Shown one piece after another: positions 46,243 through 57,381 of a stretch of DNA of 64,000 nucleotides; the first letter of the stretch is position 1, and every line of letters starts with the position of its first letter. The translations under genes were made by a program, and so were the position numbers. A model generated the notes under the pieces. The model was not told the DNA's origin, searched no databases, and worked only from the letters and a program-made list of their open reading frames with translations. The DNA comes from Geminocystis herdmanii PCC 6308. Its GTDB lineage: Bacteria > Cyanobacteriota > Cyanobacteriia > Cyanobacteriales > Cyanobacteriaceae. The stretch lies in assembly GCF_000332235.1 (NCBI RefSeq), contig NZ_CM001775.1, positions 1,047,630 through 1,111,629 of the forward strand, given 5' to 3'.

Positions 46243-47511
46243 ATGAGTAAAAGGTTTAGGATTATCACCGCTGTAGGTTGCCGCAATTTGTCCATTGCCC
46301 ACTAATTTATATTTGTAGGTAACTAAACCATCTAAACCCACAGGTCCTCTGGGGGGCATTTTTTGAGTACTTATACCTACTTCCGCTCCAAATCCATAAC
46401 GGAATCCATCGGCGAAACGAGTGGAACAGTTATGATATACTCCAGCGGAATCCACTTTATTCATGAAGATTTCAGCATTTTGTTGATTATTCGTCACGAT
46501 CGCATCGGTATGTTTTGAGCCATAATAGTTAATATGTTCGATCGAACTGCTTAAATCATCGACAATTTTAATCGATAGAATCAAATCACTATATTCTGTT
46601 TTCCAGTCTTCCTCTGTGGCAGGATTACAGATAATAATTTTTTGGGTAGCTTCATCTCCTCTTAACTCCACACCTTTCTCTGTTAATGCTTGGGCAATAC
46701 TTGGTAAGAATTTTTCGGCTATATCATGATGAATTAATAAAGTCTCGATCGCATTACAAGCGGCAGGATACTGAGTTTTTGCATCAACAGCAATATTAAT
46801 CGCCTTGTCTAAATCAGCGTCAGAGTCAATAAACAGATGACAAATACCGTCAGCGTGTCCTAAAACGGGAATTTTGGTGTTATCCTGCACATAGCGGACA
46901 AATTCATTCGAGCCACGAGGTATAATCAAATCCACATAGTTATCCAGTGATAACAATTCTTTAATTTCTTCTCTGGTGGTTAACAACTGTATGACGTTGG
47001 GGTTAACTTTCGTTTCCTTGAGGGCATCTTGAATAATCTTAACTAAAGTTGTGCAAGTTTGGAGAGCTTCCTTTCCTCCCTTCAAAATAACGCCATTACC
47101 TGACTTGATGGCTAAACTGGTAATCTGAATTAAGGCATCGGGGCGCGCTTCAAAAATGACTCCTAAGACTCCCAAAGGGCAACTAATGCGTTGTAAAATT
47201 AACCCCTCATCTAACTCTCTTTTTAAGGATACCATCGCAAGAGGATCAGTTAATTTTGCCACATCTCGCACTCCTGCGATCGCACTTTTTAACTTAAATT
47301 CTCCCATTTTTAAACGAGCATAGAGAGGTGCAGAAATTACCCCGACCGCTTCACGACAATCCGCTTCATTCGCTGTAATAATTTCTTTTTGATGTTTTTC
47401 GAGGGCAAATGCCATCGAGCTTAGAGCCTCATTTCTATCTTTCTCAGACAATATCGCCAATTCTCTGGCAGCAACTTGGTTTTTTTGGGCGATTTTTTGT
47501 AATTCCGACAT
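46225..47511 (-). CDS. proA: Glutamate-5-semialdehyde dehydrogenase (gamma-glutamyl phosphate reductase)
   Basis: The 428-residue protein carries the ProA regions [25 protein letters not shown], and [14 protein letters not shown] with the catalytic Cys, and closes with [17 protein letters not shown]. It reduces gamma-glutamyl phosphate in proline synthesis. The last codons read HVDISE-stop; ISE and the stop depend on an inserted miniature element (see element E). Removal of the element and one target copy would give HVDILG-stop, so function is probably unaffected. Length is within the normal range. Confidence 0.95.
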   Translation of the reverse strand: MSELQKIAQKNQVAARELAILSEKDRNEALSSMAFALEKHQKEIITANEADCREAVGVISAPLYARLKMGEFKLKSAIAGVRDVAKLTDPLAMVSLKRELDEGLILQRISCPLGVLGVIFEARPDALIQITSLAIKSGNGVILKGGKEALQTCTTLVKIIQDALKETKVNPNVIQLLTTREEIKELLSLDNYVDLIIPRGSNEFVRYVQDNTKIPVLGHADGICHLFIDSDADLDKAINIAVDAKTQYPAACNAIETLLIHHDIAEKFLPSIAQALTEKGVELRGDEATQKIIICNPATEEDWKTEYSDLILSIKIVDDLSSSIEHINYYGSKHTDAIVTNNQQNAEIFMNKVDSAGVYHNCSTRFADGFRYGFGAEVGISTQKMPPRGPVGLDGLVTYKYKLVGNGQIAATYSGDNPKPFTHVDISE

Positions 47512-47549
47512 ATACTAACAGTGAACACTTAATAGTTAACAATGAATTT

Positions 47550-47577
47550 GTAGAGGGTGAATACCATTCACCCCTAC
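47550..47577. repeat. GTAGaGGGTGAAT palindrome
   Basis: GTAGAGGGTGAAT and ATTCACCCCTAC form an inverted repeat with a short loop and one mismatch, in the proA-hemC spacer. It belongs to the same dispersed palindrome class as 205-232 and 36796-36816. Confidence 0.55.
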
Positions 47578-47651
47578 TGGGTTTTAACCCTTCTTTCACA
47601 AATTTTTGGAAATGCTTATTATTTTAATTGCTCATTACTTCTTACTTCTTT

Positions 47652-48611
47652 TTATCTCACTTCAGCGATAATCGTCGCCAAGATTTCTCCTGCACCTTGC
47701 TGTTTCAATTTTTCAGCTAATTGTGAGCCAATTTCTTCAGGATTGGTTCGATCGCCAGTTACACTATCTTTAAGTAATTGTTTACCATCTAAACTAGCCA
47801 CCATTCCCGTTAAAGTCAGCTTATCACCTTCAATCTTACTATTAACCCCGATAGGTACTTGACAACCCCCTTCTAAGACTCTCAAGAAAGAACGTTCTGC
47901 CATAGTACAATCACGACTATCAGCATCTTCCAGAGTTTTGATAATTTGTAGCACAGATTCATCGCCTACACGGCATTCGATACCCAAAGCACCTTGCCCT
48001 ACTGCATGGAGGGAAATCTCAGGGGGAATTACTTGATGAACTCGATCTCCCATATCTAATCTTTCTAAACCTGCAACGGCAAGAATAATACCATCATATT
48101 CTCCAGCGTCTAATTTGGCAAGACGGGTATTCACATTTCCTCGCACATCTTTAAAAGTTAAATGGGGGAAATGGTGACGTAATTGAGCAAGACGACGTAA
48201 AGACGATGTACCAATTACCGAACCTTCGGGAAGGGTGTCTAATTGTTTATCTTTATGTTTTTCATTGACAACTAAAGCATCGGCAGGGTTAACTCTCTGG
48301 GTAACACAACCTAACATTAAACCATCGGGCAGGTTAGTCGGTAAATCTTTCAAGGAGTGTACCGCAAAGTCCACTTCATTGTTAATCATTCCTAACTCTA
48401 ATTCTTTGGTGAATAAACCCTTGTCACCAATTTTTGCTAAAGCCACATCAAGGATTTTATCCCCTTGAGTACTCATTTTTTCCACTTCAAACTCTACATC
48501 ACTGAAGCGACTTTCTAATTCTTTTTTTACCCAATAAGTTTGTACTAATGCTAGTTGACTTTTTCTCGTTCCAATTACTATAGTACGTTCATTTTCAATA
48601 GTTGCGGTCAT
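47652..48611 (-). CDS. hemC: Hydroxymethylbilane synthase (porphobilinogen deaminase)
   Basis: The 319-residue protein has [38 protein letters not shown] with the catalytic Asp, and [11 protein letters not shown] containing the Cys that holds the dipyrromethane cofactor. It condenses four porphobilinogens for haem and chlorophyll synthesis. It precedes proA on the same strand by about 140 bases, which hold a palindrome, so cotranscription is uncertain. Confidence 0.96.
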   Translation of the reverse strand: MTATIENERTIVIGTRKSQLALVQTYWVKKELESRFSDVEFEVEKMSTQGDKILDVALAKIGDKGLFTKELELGMINNEVDFAVHSLKDLPTNLPDGLMLGCVTQRVNPADALVVNEKHKDKQLDTLPEGSVIGTSSLRRLAQLRHHFPHLTFKDVRGNVNTRLAKLDAGEYDGIILAVAGLERLDMGDRVHQVIPPEISLHAVGQGALGIECRVGDESVLQIIKTLEDADSRDCTMAERSFLRVLEGGCQVPIGVNSKIEGDKLTLTGMVASLDGKQLLKDSVTGDRTNPEEIGSQLAEKLKQQGAGEILATIIAEVR

Positions 48612-48734
48612 ATAAATAGTTTTTATAAAAATTTTTGAGAACTCGATCTAGCTTATCAGAAAAACGTTATTTGATTGATTGTTGATCTTTTCTCGATTTT
48701 ATATATCTCCTAATATGTTATTCATGACAGAAAT

Positions 48735-48822
48735 TTACCCTATTTATTTACAAAAATATAATCTTCCTGTTTTTCTGTCTCCCTGTCTCCCTATCTTTTT
48801 GTCTTCTTGTCTTCCACTATCT
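48735..48822. repeat. CT-rich CCTGTCT tract after infB
   Basis: Repeated CCTGTCT/CTTGTCT units follow the infB stop and resemble the CCTGTCTGCCTGTC tract within elements D and E. No element ends are seen here, so it is either a relic of their centre or an independent simple repeat. Confidence 0.45.
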
Positions 48823-48825
48823 CCA

Positions 48826-51819
48826 CTACTGAGTGAGGGTACGACGTTTAAATACCATTTCGTAGGCTTCAATGCGATCGTCTTCTTGCCAATCAGCAAA
48901 TTTATTGATGGCAATACCACATTCAAAACCAGCAGCAACTTCCTTCACGTCATCTTTAACCCGTCTTAGGGAATCTAAGTTGCCATTGTAAACAACTTTT
49001 CCATTGCGTATCACTCGAATAAAGCGGTTTCTGAGAACTTTACCTGACTGTACATAACAACCAGCTACAGCACCTTTGCCCACCGCAAATACGGCTCTGA
49101 CTTGGGCTACTCCTAAACTTTCTTCGATTTCTTCAGGATCGAGTAATCCTTCCATCGCCCCTTCAATTTCATCGAGCAATTTGTAAATTACGTTGTATTC
49201 CCGAATGTCAACGCCTTCCTGTTCGGCGGCTTGTCGTGCATTGGGTGCTAAGGTCGTATTAAAACCAATGACAACTGCACCACTGGCGGCGGCTAAATCC
49301 ACATCGGTTTCGGTGACTTCTCCCGCCCCTGATAATAAGACTCGAATTTGTACTTCTTTTTGGGGAAGTTGTTTTAATGAGCCTAAAATCGCTTCGGCTG
49401 AACCTTGTACATCGGCTTTGATGATTAGGTTTAGTTCTTTTAAGTCCCCTTGTTGGGCTTGAGCCGATAGGGTACTTAGGGTAACACGACGAGAGGATAA
49501 GGCTTGTTGTAAACGGGTATCTCGAAGCGCTTCGGCACGGCTTTCGGCGATGGCTTTGGCTTCTTTTTCATTTTTATAAACGTCAAATTCATCCCCCGCC
49601 GCAGGTACTTCATTTAAGCCTAATACTTCCACCGCAAAAGATGGACTAGCGGCTTCTACTTTGTCGCCTCGATCGTCAATCATCGCCCGAATTTTCCCCG
49701 CTACTGAACCAGCAACGATGACATCTCCGACTCTTAATGTTCCATTTTGTACTAATAAAGTAGCCACTGGTCCTCTGGCTCGATCGAGGTGAGCTTCAAT
49801 CACTGTACCTTTTGCCAATCGATCGGGATTAGCGGAAAGTTGTTCCATCTCTGCCACTAAGACAATCATCTCTAAGAGAGTGTCTAAATTTTGACCATTT
49901 AAGGCACTGACAGGCACCATGACGGTATCACCGCCCCAATCTTCGGGAACTAATTGTAAGTCCACTAACTCCTGTTTGACTCGATCGGGATTAGCGTCGG
50001 GTTTATCAACTTTGTTGATGGCTACCACAATGGGAACTTTCGCCGCTCTAGCATGACTAATTGCCTCTTTGGTTTGAGGTCGTACACCATCATCGGCAGC
50101 AACTACTAACACCGCAATATCCGTCACTTTTGCTCCCCTTGCCCTCATAGCGGTAAAGGCTTCGTGACCGGGAGTATCTAAGAAAACAATCTGTTGAGTT
50201 TTGCCTTCATGCTCCACATCCACATGGTATGCTCCAATATGCTGAGTAATGCCTCCTGCTTCTCCTTGAACGACTTTAGTATTTCTGATAGAGTCTAAAA
50301 GAGTTGTTTTACCATGGTCAACGTGTCCCATAATCGTAACGACAGGAGGACGATGTTGAAGACTATCAAGATCGGTTTCCATGATCATCTCAGTTTTCTT
50401 GGCACTAGCTTTTTCTTCTTCGGTAATCACTTCTACCCCTAAATCGGCAGCCACTATTTTGGCAATTTCCATATCAAGGGTTTCTGTGATATTAACGGCA
50501 ATACTTTTAAAGAATAACAGCTTAATAATTTCTGTATCTGGAGTATTGAGTAAATCTGCTAGTTCTCTTAAGGTAGGACTTTGTTTAAGAACAATAAATT
50601 CTGGTGGTTTTTCTTTTTCCGCTTTAAGTTTTTTATCAACTTTAAGTTCGGTTTTATCGAATTTTGGTTTTTGTTTCCGAGGCGCACGGGTTTTTTCTGG
50701 AGGCTTCGGCTGTTGACTAACTTCTTTCTCAGGACGTGCTAAGGCTAAATTGAGAAACTCATTATCTCCATCTTCTCCATCTAAATAGTCAACTAGATCA
50801 TCGTCATCATCATCAATGAGTTGAGCTCGACGTTTCTTGACGGCTTTTTTACCTTCTTTACTATCGTCATCATCATCCCATACAGCAGTCTCTCCTTTTT
50901 CTAAAGGTTTCTTAATTTTCTGCTTAATTCGATTGGGTTTTTCTAATAATATGGGTTCTCCATCAAAATCATCATCAGAGGATGTTAAGGCGGTTTCATC
51001 CATATCCTCATCTAAATCTAATTCTGGTTCAACCACCGCTACCGGTCGTTGAGGCGGTCTATGTAGTTTAGGTTTAGGCGCCGCTTTAAAGTTTTCTTTT
51101 TCTCCTGTCTCTTGTTTGGCTACGGAGGGTTTTGAGGGCTTGATATTATTATCTAAATCACCGCTGACGATGTCTGGAGTATCAAAATCTTTGCGATTAT
51201 TTTTATTATTGCCTCGACGAGGAGGGCTGGTTTTATTTGCTGTTTTAGGACGAGGTTTTTTATCCTCTTCATTAAAAGATAATTTGACTTTGGGAGAGGA
51301 TTTTTGCTCTTTCTCAGGGTCATTGACAACATTATCCCGATCGAGGGAAGGGGGAGATTTGATTGTTGGTTTATTGGCACTGACTTGAGGTCTCGAAGGC
51401 TCGATTTTAGGCGGTTTTGCCCCCGTTTCTGCTATATTTTTACCGCCATCAGAAGGCGCTTGAGGACGAGGGGGAGTCAATAACATGGGGGAGTCCTTCG
51501 TAGAACCGTCTGTCGATGACTGATTACTGCTATATATGGCAAGGATTTCTTGCTTTTTGTTCTTGGTTTTCAATTCTGGTGATGCAGGATTTTTTTGTTC
51601 TTTATGGTGGGTGGTAGTCGTTTTTTTGACTTGGTTATTGACAGAGGTCATAGGATAGTTTTTTGCTACTTCTTTGATGTTGTCGGCTTGAGATTCTGTG
51701 ATAGTACTGCTATGATTCTTCACATCGATGGATAAACGAGAACATATTTCTAATACGTCTCTATTATCCAACTCTAGCTCTTTTGATAAATCGTATATTC
51801 TTACTTTTCCGTTTTTCAT
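48826..51819 (-). CDS. infB: Translation initiation factor IF-2
   Basis: The 997-residue protein has an N-terminal IF2 helix domain ([20 protein letters not shown]), a long charged low-complexity linker to about residue 400, and the G domain with [14 protein letters not shown] near 500, DTPGHEAF and [10 protein letters not shown]. Domains II to IV follow, with [16 protein letters not shown] near the end. It places fMet-tRNA on the 30S subunit. The frame extends two codons further to a TTG (51825), but the ATG at 51819 ([11 protein letters not shown]) is the family start. The linker length is typical of cyanobacteria. Confidence 0.97.
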   Translation of the reverse strand: MKNGKVRIYDLSKELELDNRDVLEICSRLSIDVKNHSSTITESQADNIKEVAKNYPMTSVNNQVKKTTTTHHKEQKNPASPELKTKNKKQEILAIYSSNQSSTDGSTKDSPMLLTPPRPQAPSDGGKNIAETGAKPPKIEPSRPQVSANKPTIKSPPSLDRDNVVNDPEKEQKSSPKVKLSFNEEDKKPRPKTANKTSPPRRGNNKNNRKDFDTPDIVSGDLDNNIKPSKPSVAKQETGEKENFKAAPKPKLHRPPQRPVAVVEPELDLDEDMDETALTSSDDDFDGEPILLEKPNRIKQKIKKPLEKGETAVWDDDDDSKEGKKAVKKRRAQLIDDDDDDLVDYLDGEDGDNEFLNLALARPEKEVSQQPKPPEKTRAPRKQKPKFDKTELKVDKKLKAEKEKPPEFIVLKQSPTLRELADLLNTPDTEIIKLLFFKSIAVNITETLDMEIAKIVAADLGVEVITEEEKASAKKTEMIMETDLDSLQHRPPVVTIMGHVDHGKTTLLDSIRNTKVVQGEAGGITQHIGAYHVDVEHEGKTQQIVFLDTPGHEAFTAMRARGAKVTDIAVLVVAADDGVRPQTKEAISHARAAKVPIVVAINKVDKPDANPDRVKQELVDLQLVPEDWGGDTVMVPVSALNGQNLDTLLEMIVLVAEMEQLSANPDRLAKGTVIEAHLDRARGPVATLLVQNGTLRVGDVIVAGSVAGKIRAMIDDRGDKVEAASPSFAVEVLGLNEVPAAGDEFDVYKNEKEAKAIAESRAEALRDTRLQQALSSRRVTLSTLSAQAQQGDLKELNLIIKADVQGSAEAILGSLKQLPQKEVQIRVLLSGAGEVTETDVDLAAASGAVVIGFNTTLAPNARQAAEQEGVDIREYNVIYKLLDEIEGAMEGLLDPEEIEESLGVAQVRAVFAVGKGAVAGCYVQSGKVLRNRFIRVIRNGKVVYNGNLDSLRRVKDDVKEVAAGFECGIAINKFADWQEDDRIEAYEMVFKRRTLTQ

Positions 51820-52340
51820 CCACAAATTGCCCTAATTGTACTATATTATAACTGTTTTTACTAATTTTAGTAGTTAGATTTTTAATTTTATATTTAATGG
51901 TGAGTTATTTAATAGGGGTTGGTTTTGTTTTAATAACCTATTAAGCAGTTTTATGACCATGACCAGTTTTTAGTTTTCACTAAACAGACACGATTAAGAT
52001 TAATTCTTTATTTTAAACCAATGAGTTTTAATAGTTCATTCTTTTTACTGCGAATCCGATATTTTTAGACATCTTGTGGGCATTTGCCTCTTAGATTAGA
52101 GTCGTCTTTTTAGGATCGATCGATGTTAAATGATAACTCAAGAATTGATCTCAATTCTTAGTCTGTCTTAAATACTGTACTTACTATTATGATGATTTTT
52201 CTGATTAAATACCTCAGTACTTTTTTAAATTACCTGATTTTGTTTTAAAATTTATGGATAAGAATAAAGTGTTAGATACTAGAAATTATTAGAAAGACCT
52301 AATACTAATAGCTAAATGCCTTCACAAAAAAATTTATACC
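51820..52340. other. Intergenic region between divergent infB and a secreted-protein gene
   Basis: About 520 AT-rich bases hold the infB promoter and leader (minus) and the promoter of the gene at 52341 (plus). A GATCGATCGATG cluster lies near 52114-52125. No gene, hairpin or known RNA is evident. Confidence 0.5.
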
Positions 52341-52730
52341 ATGAAAAATTCAACTATGAAAACTAATCAAATTTTAAAATGGTGTTTGTTATCCACACCA
52401 GTTATCTTGGCTTCTTTCTTTTTTAATTTTATACAACCTCAAAAAGTCCACGCTTCCGAAACAAAGGCTATTGATATTACCATTATTAGCCCTAACTCTG
52501 GAAATATAAGTGAATATTCAGGTTTAGAAAAAAATGAAGACGGTTACTATATGCTTAATTTCACTGATGAGGAAAGTGACGCTGCGATTCAAATGTTTGG
52601 GTGCGATTGTACTACCTCTATCAATAAATTAAAGAGATTAAGAGGAATGACCGTTGGCACTCATGGTGAAGCATTAACAGATCAGGTATATCTTGCTACT
52701 TGCCCTCATCAACAACTTTTTGGAGTTTAA
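52341..52730 (+). CDS. Small secreted protein with cysteines, unknown function
   Basis: The 129-residue protein has a signal peptide (hydrophobic LLSTPVILASFFFNF, cut near VHA-SET at about 38). The mature part of about 90 residues has cysteines in GCDCTTS and a late ATCPHQQ, which could form a disulfide or bind metal. It is acidic (NEDGYY, DEESDAA). M6 (MKTNQILKW) is an alternative start. I recognise no family. A GGAAGACA array begins about ten bases after the stop, before the Wzc-like gene. Confidence 0.75.
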   Translation: MKNSTMKTNQILKWCLLSTPVILASFFFNFIQPQKVHASETKAIDITIISPNSGNISEYSGLEKNEDGYYMLNFTDEESDAAIQMFGCDCTTSINKLKRLRGMTVGTHGEALTDQVYLATCPHQQLFGV

Positions 52731-52742
52731 CAGAATTATTAG

Positions 52743-52797
52743 GAGGGCAGGAAGACAAGAGGGCAGGAAGACAGGAAGACAGGAAGACAGGAAGACA
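52743..52797. repeat. GGAAGACA tandem octamer
   Basis: About five copies of GGAAGACA in tandem, preceded by GGAGGGCA variants, fill the start of the spacer between the small secreted protein and the Wzc-like gene. Confidence 0.8.
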
Positions 52798-52904
52798 GTT
52801 TAGGTTTTGAATAAAAATTCTCAAATTGACACTTTTTTTGTTGATGTAATATATATAAATAATTAATTCAAAAGGCTTTTGATTCCCATAGACAAACCCA
52901 AAAT

Positions 52905-55145
52905 ATGACTAAGAAAAATAATTTTAACTCTGGTGATATTAACTCTCAAAATATCGATCGAACAAAAGAACTTACTTTATCAAATCAGGAAGAAATGGAT
53001 ACTGATAATGATTTTGTCAAGTTTTTTGCTGTATTAAAAAGACGATGGTTAATATTTTTAGTTATGACATTAGGTGTCACATCAGGGGTAGGTTATTGGA
53101 CTTATCAATTATCTCCTATTTATCAGGGAAAATTTTTGTTATTAATCGAAAAACCTCAAGATCAAAACAATACTAATACTAATAATAATATTAATATTGA
53201 TGGTACTTTATCCCCAACTTCTCCCGGAACTGTTGATTATAATACCGAAGTAGAAATATTAGGAAGTCCTAGTGTTTTAGTGCCAATTTTAGAAGAAGTT
53301 GCCATCGAATATCCCGATATTTTTGATGATATAAACCTTCCTAATAATGAGAATTTAAGTATTAAACAACTGGAAAATACTAAGATAATTGAGGTAGCAT
53401 TTAAAAATCAAAATCCTGAAAAAATTAAATTTGTTTTAGATAAAATTGCCGATAGTTATTTAACTAAAAATCTTGGTGATAATGAAAATAATGTCAATGA
53501 AGGTTTAAAATTTGTGAGAAATCAAGTACCACAATTAGAGAAAAAAGTTGTCTCTTTAGAAACTCAATTACAAAATTTAAGACAAGAACATAAATTTATT
53601 GATCCTCAAGCTAAATCTACGGAATTAACTCAACAATTAATTGCGATCGAACAAGAGTATTTATCAGCACAAATTAATTTAAAACAGGCAAACGCCTCCT
53701 ATGAAAATTTAGAAAAACAACTAAATTTAACTCTCGAACAAGCCATTGCAGTTAATGATTTAAACCAGTCTAAACAATATCAAAGTTTATCGAAAGAATT
53801 ACAAGATTTAGAAATAGAAATAGCGACAAAATCCGCAGTTTTCACCGATATAAGTCCTCAAATGATTACTTTAAATGAAAAGAAAGCAAATTTAGTTAAA
53901 TTATTAGAAGAAGAACGCAAAAAAGTTTTATCACAACATTCAGGAAAAATCAATAATCAACAATCAATAAATTTATCATCACCAAACGAAATTCGCACTA
54001 AATTAACAGAGCAAATGTTGTTAAAAGGTAATGAAATTAAGATGTTAGAGACTAAGATAGAAAATCTTAAAATTGCTTTAGATGACGTGAACGATCGTAT
54101 TAGTAAGATGCCAACTATCACCAGAAAATATACAGATTTGCAAAGGGAATTACAGGCAAATGCAGATAGTTTAAAAAGATTTTTAGAAACAAGAGAAAAA
54201 TTAGAATTAGAAAACGCTCAAAATATTGTTAATTGGCGTGTTATTAGCCCACCTTCGGTAAAAGAAGAGCCTGTTTATCCAGTACCTTTAAATAACTTAA
54301 TGATGGGGTTATTAGGAGGATTAATTGCAGGAACAATCACCGCTAGTATTATAGATTTATTAGACGGGAAAATTTACTCTTTATCTCAATTAAAAGAGGT
54401 AACAATATATCCCGTTTTAGGGCAAATTCCTTGGCACAAAAATTCTGTAAAGGATGTTATGGGGAAGGTTTTACCTTCTTTCAACACAGAATCTAGTGTT
54501 GGTTGGATGTCGAAAACTTCTCAACCTCAAGAATATACTTCTTCTGATTGGATAGAGTCATTTCGCAATTTTTTGACGAATATTGACTCATTAAATTCTA
54601 ATTCTGTGGTAAATTCCCTCGTGATAAGTTCACCTAATTCGATGGAGGGTAAGTCCACTATAAGCCTTAATTTAGCACAAACGGCGGTGGCAATGGGGCG
54701 CAAGGTTCTTTTAATTGATGCTGATTTGAGACTTCCTCAATTACATCGATTGTTAGGTATAGAAAATAATCAAGGTTTAAGTGAAGTTTTAAGTTCAGAA
54801 TTAAAGTTGGAATCTGTTATGCAACAAGTACCTTCATGGGATAATCTGTCTGTGATTACCGCAGGAAATGTATCTGATGATCCGACAAAGTTATTATATT
54901 CTCAAAAAATGCAGGAGATTGTTAAGCTGTTGAATAATTGTCAAACTTTTGATTTGATTATCTATGATAGTCCTTCTTTGCTGGGGTTTATTGATGCTAA
55001 AATTATTGCCCCTAATACTAATGGTTTAATTTTAGTGATGAGGTTAGGTAGGAGCGATCGCAATAAATTACGGATAGTGACAGATCAGCTTAAAATATCT
55101 CGTGTACCATTATTGGGTATCGTGGCTAATGGAATTAAGAATTAA
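52905..55145 (+). CDS. Wzc-like polysaccharide co-polymerase / BY-kinase-type ATPase
   Basis: The 746-residue inner-membrane protein has a Wzz domain with first membrane helix (about 50-70), a periplasmic coiled-coil region (about 190-450), a second helix near 465-490 after PVYPVPLNN, and a cytosolic ATPase (about 550-746). Motifs are Walker A SMEGKST, Walker A' VLLIDADLRLP and Walker B LIIYDSP. It should control export of capsule or exopolysaccharide with a Wza-type channel. The tyrosine cluster normally after the ATPase is missing: the protein ends NGIKN within an AATTAAG array. Autophosphorylation may thus be absent. No polysaccharide genes are adjacent. Confidence 0.88.
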   Translation: MTKKNNFNSGDINSQNIDRTKELTLSNQEEMDTDNDFVKFFAVLKRRWLIFLVMTLGVTSGVGYWTYQLSPIYQGKFLLLIEKPQDQNNTNTNNNINIDGTLSPTSPGTVDYNTEVEILGSPSVLVPILEEVAIEYPDIFDDINLPNNENLSIKQLENTKIIEVAFKNQNPEKIKFVLDKIADSYLTKNLGDNENNVNEGLKFVRNQVPQLEKKVVSLETQLQNLRQEHKFIDPQAKSTELTQQLIAIEQEYLSAQINLKQANASYENLEKQLNLTLEQAIAVNDLNQSKQYQSLSKELQDLEIEIATKSAVFTDISPQMITLNEKKANLVKLLEEERKKVLSQHSGKINNQQSINLSSPNEIRTKLTEQMLLKGNEIKMLETKIENLKIALDDVNDRISKMPTITRKYTDLQRELQANADSLKRFLETREKLELENAQNIVNWRVISPPSVKEEPVYPVPLNNLMMGLLGGLIAGTITASIIDLLDGKIYSLSQLKEVTIYPVLGQIPWHKNSVKDVMGKVLPSFNTESSVGWMSKTSQPQEYTSSDWIESFRNFLTNIDSLNSNSVVNSLVISSPNSMEGKSTISLNLAQTAVAMGRKVLLIDADLRLPQLHRLLGIENNQGLSEVLSSELKLESVMQQVPSWDNLSVITAGNVSDDPTKLLYSQKMQEIVKLLNNCQTFDLIIYDSPSLLGFIDAKIIAPNTNGLILVMRLGRSDRNKLRIVTDQLKISRVPLLGIVANGIKN

Positions 55146-55162
55146 GAATTAAGAATTAAGAA
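55131..55162. repeat. AATTAAG heptamer over the stop of the Wzc-like gene
   Basis: Four copies of AATTAAG in tandem encode the last residues (GIKN) and the TAA stop. The unit is the same as at the cupB end. Confidence 0.85.
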
Positions 55163-55278
55163 TGGCTCTTCTACAGTAGTTATGATAAATTACAAGAAAA
55201 TAATCGCTTAAAACTTTCATATATATAGTTTTGATAATTTTAAAAATGCAATTGTTATAAATTTATAGTTGACATTTC

Positions 55279-55331
55279 ACCTAATGCCTAATACCTCCCC
55301 TTCACCAAAAGACGATAAGACAAACCCTAAT
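55279..55331. repeat. Right-half relic of element H
   Basis: CACCTAATGCCTAATACCT.. to GACAAACCCTAATTAAT matches the right end of the element at 41742-41991 with scattered changes. No left end is seen. It precedes the antiporter gene. Confidence 0.5.
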
Positions 55332-55349
55332 TAATAATTCCATTACTGT

Positions 55350-57380
55350 ATGACTAATTTTTATTTGTTTTCTTTTCTTCCCGGTCCCATTACAGACCCT
55401 GTTGCTGTATTTTTAATTATGATGGGAGTATTATTGATCGCTCCTATTCTATTCGAGAAAATTAAATTACCCGGTATCGTGGGTTTAATTGTTGCGGGAA
55501 TTATTATTGGACCTTATGGCTTAGGATTATTAGAGAGGGATAAAACGATCGTACTCTTTGGTACAGTGGGGCTATTATTTCTCATGTTTATGGCTGGATT
55601 AGAAACCAGTTTGGATGATTTAAAGGAAAATGGTGATAAAGCAACGATTTTCGGATTAAGTACTTTTGCCGTGCCGATGGTTTTAGGTGTCGTATCTATG
55701 ACGTTGATTGGTTATGATATTTTAGCGGCGATTTTGGTGGCTTCTTGTTTTGCTTCTCACACTTTGCTATCTTTACCGATTGTCAGTAAACGGGGCTTAA
55801 TGCGATCGAAAATGATGACGGTGACGTTAGGAGGCACTCTCATTGTTAATATTTTAGCTCTTTTGGTGTTAACGATCGTCGTGAGAGCCAATGATGGAGA
55901 TTTAACTTTAGGATTTTGGTTATACTTAATTCCTTCTTTAATTATTTATACCTTTGCCACTCTGTTTGGTGTACCTAAATTGGGGAGATGGTTTTTCCGT
56001 ACTTTTGGCAGGGATGAAGGGGCTGAGTTTACCTTTGTAGTACTAACCTTATTTATGGTGTCTTATGTCGCTAAATTAATTGATATTGAACCCATTATCG
56101 GAGCTTTTTTGGCAGGTATCAGTATTAGACCATTAATTCCGCCTTTGAGTCCATTAATGAATCGTATCCAATTTATTGGCAATACTTTATTTATTCCCCT
56201 GTTTCTGTTGTCGGTGGGAATGTTGGTTAATCCTGCTACTTTAATTCAAGAACCTCGATCGTTCTTAGTTTCTGGTGTTATGATAGTAGTGGCGATCGTG
56301 GCGAAATTTATTCCTGCTTGGGGGGTAGGTAAATATTTTAAATATTCTTTCCCTAATATTATGGTGATGTTTGGTTTGTCTGTAGCTCAAGCTGCATCAA
56401 CTTTAGCGGCGATTACTGTGGCTTTTAATATCGATTTAGTGGATGAATTAACAGTTAATGGTACGATCGCCATGATTCTTGTTACTTGTATTGTATCCCC
56501 TTGGGTAACAACAAAATGGGCAGATCAAATTAAGACGGAAGAATTAGCTTCCCAAACACCAGAAACGGAAGAAAATGAAGAAGCCTTGGCAAGTCAAACT
56601 CCTCTTTATCGAGTAATTGTACCTGTGGCTAACCCCAACACAGAAGATAACTTGTTAAATTTGGCTTTATTATTAGTTAATGCCACTAAAGGCAAACTTT
56701 TTCCTCTACACATCCTGACCGATAATGATAAAGTTATTTCTAAAGGAGACAAAACTCGTCAAGCACAACTGTTAGAAACGGCGGAAATGATCGCTCATGC
56801 TACTTCTACGGATGTACAAAGTATCGCTAGAATTGAAAGTTCGATCGAACAAGGTATTCTCCATGTATATCAAGAGTGCGATGCTAATTTAATTATCTGC
56901 GGTTGGAAAGGTTTTTCTACTTATCAAGACAACTTTTTTGGTGGTATCATTGATAATGTAGTGCAAAAATCTCCTGTACCGGTACTAATTACTCGTTTTA
57001 CCGAACCCATTAAAACCACTCAAAGGGTAGTTTTTGCTATTTCTGATTTTCAGTACAATTCTTCTAGTTTTGCGGAAGCATTAACTTTAACCAAAATTTT
57101 AGCAAACGAACTTAATGCTAATTTACACATTCTCTTAATTTCTGGTAATAGTTCAGGAGTAATTGTTGATAATCGTTTAATGGGGCTTTCTTTTCAACAA
57201 TTAAAGGGTAATTTTACTCGCAGAGTTTTACAAGAAATTCAACCCGATGATTTATTATTACTTATGTCCATCGGTGATCATAAAGTAGTCGGGACTCCCA
57301 CTTTAGGTACTATTCCTGAATCGATCGCTCGTGATTATAGACGAGTTTCAATGATGATTATTTGTTTAAAAACCAGTTAA
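55350..57380 (+). CDS. Cation:proton antiporter (CPA2) with USP-like C-terminus
   Basis: The 676-residue membrane protein has about 12-13 hydrophobic segments (15-400), with GIVGLIVAGIIIGPYGLGLL and GLSVAQAASTLAAITVAF typical of CPA2/Kef-Nap antiporters. A cytosolic part (about 415-676) contains two universal-stress-like regions, including IICGWKGFSTYQDNFFGG. It probably exchanges Na+ or K+ for H+ and may sense nucleotides through the C-terminus. It is followed after one base by arsS, suggesting one transcript, although no functional link is known. Confidence 0.88.
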   Translation: MTNFYLFSFLPGPITDPVAVFLIMMGVLLIAPILFEKIKLPGIVGLIVAGIIIGPYGLGLLERDKTIVLFGTVGLLFLMFMAGLETSLDDLKENGDKATIFGLSTFAVPMVLGVVSMTLIGYDILAAILVASCFASHTLLSLPIVSKRGLMRSKMMTVTLGGTLIVNILALLVLTIVVRANDGDLTLGFWLYLIPSLIIYTFATLFGVPKLGRWFFRTFGRDEGAEFTFVVLTLFMVSYVAKLIDIEPIIGAFLAGISIRPLIPPLSPLMNRIQFIGNTLFIPLFLLSVGMLVNPATLIQEPRSFLVSGVMIVVAIVAKFIPAWGVGKYFKYSFPNIMVMFGLSVAQAASTLAAITVAFNIDLVDELTVNGTIAMILVTCIVSPWVTTKWADQIKTEELASQTPETEENEEALASQTPLYRVIVPVANPNTEDNLLNLALLLVNATKGKLFPLHILTDNDKVISKGDKTRQAQLLETAEMIAHATSTDVQSIARIESSIEQGILHVYQECDANLIICGWKGFSTYQDNFFGGIIDNVVQKSPVPVLITRFTEPIKTTQRVVFAISDFQYNSSSFAEALTLTKILANELNANLHILLISGNSSGVIVDNRLMGLSFQQLKGNFTRRVLQEIQPDDLLLLMSIGDHKVVGTPTLGTIPESIARDYRRVSMMIICLKTS

Positions 57381-57381
57381 A

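Noticed and set aside
48679-48969. 96-codon plus-strand frame
   Set aside because: It is made of the CT-rich repeat tract and antisense infB sequence.
50381-51388. Plus-strand open frames of 70-111 codons over infB
   Set aside because: They are antisense shadows of the low-complexity IF-2 linker; no promoter or ribosome-binding site supports them.
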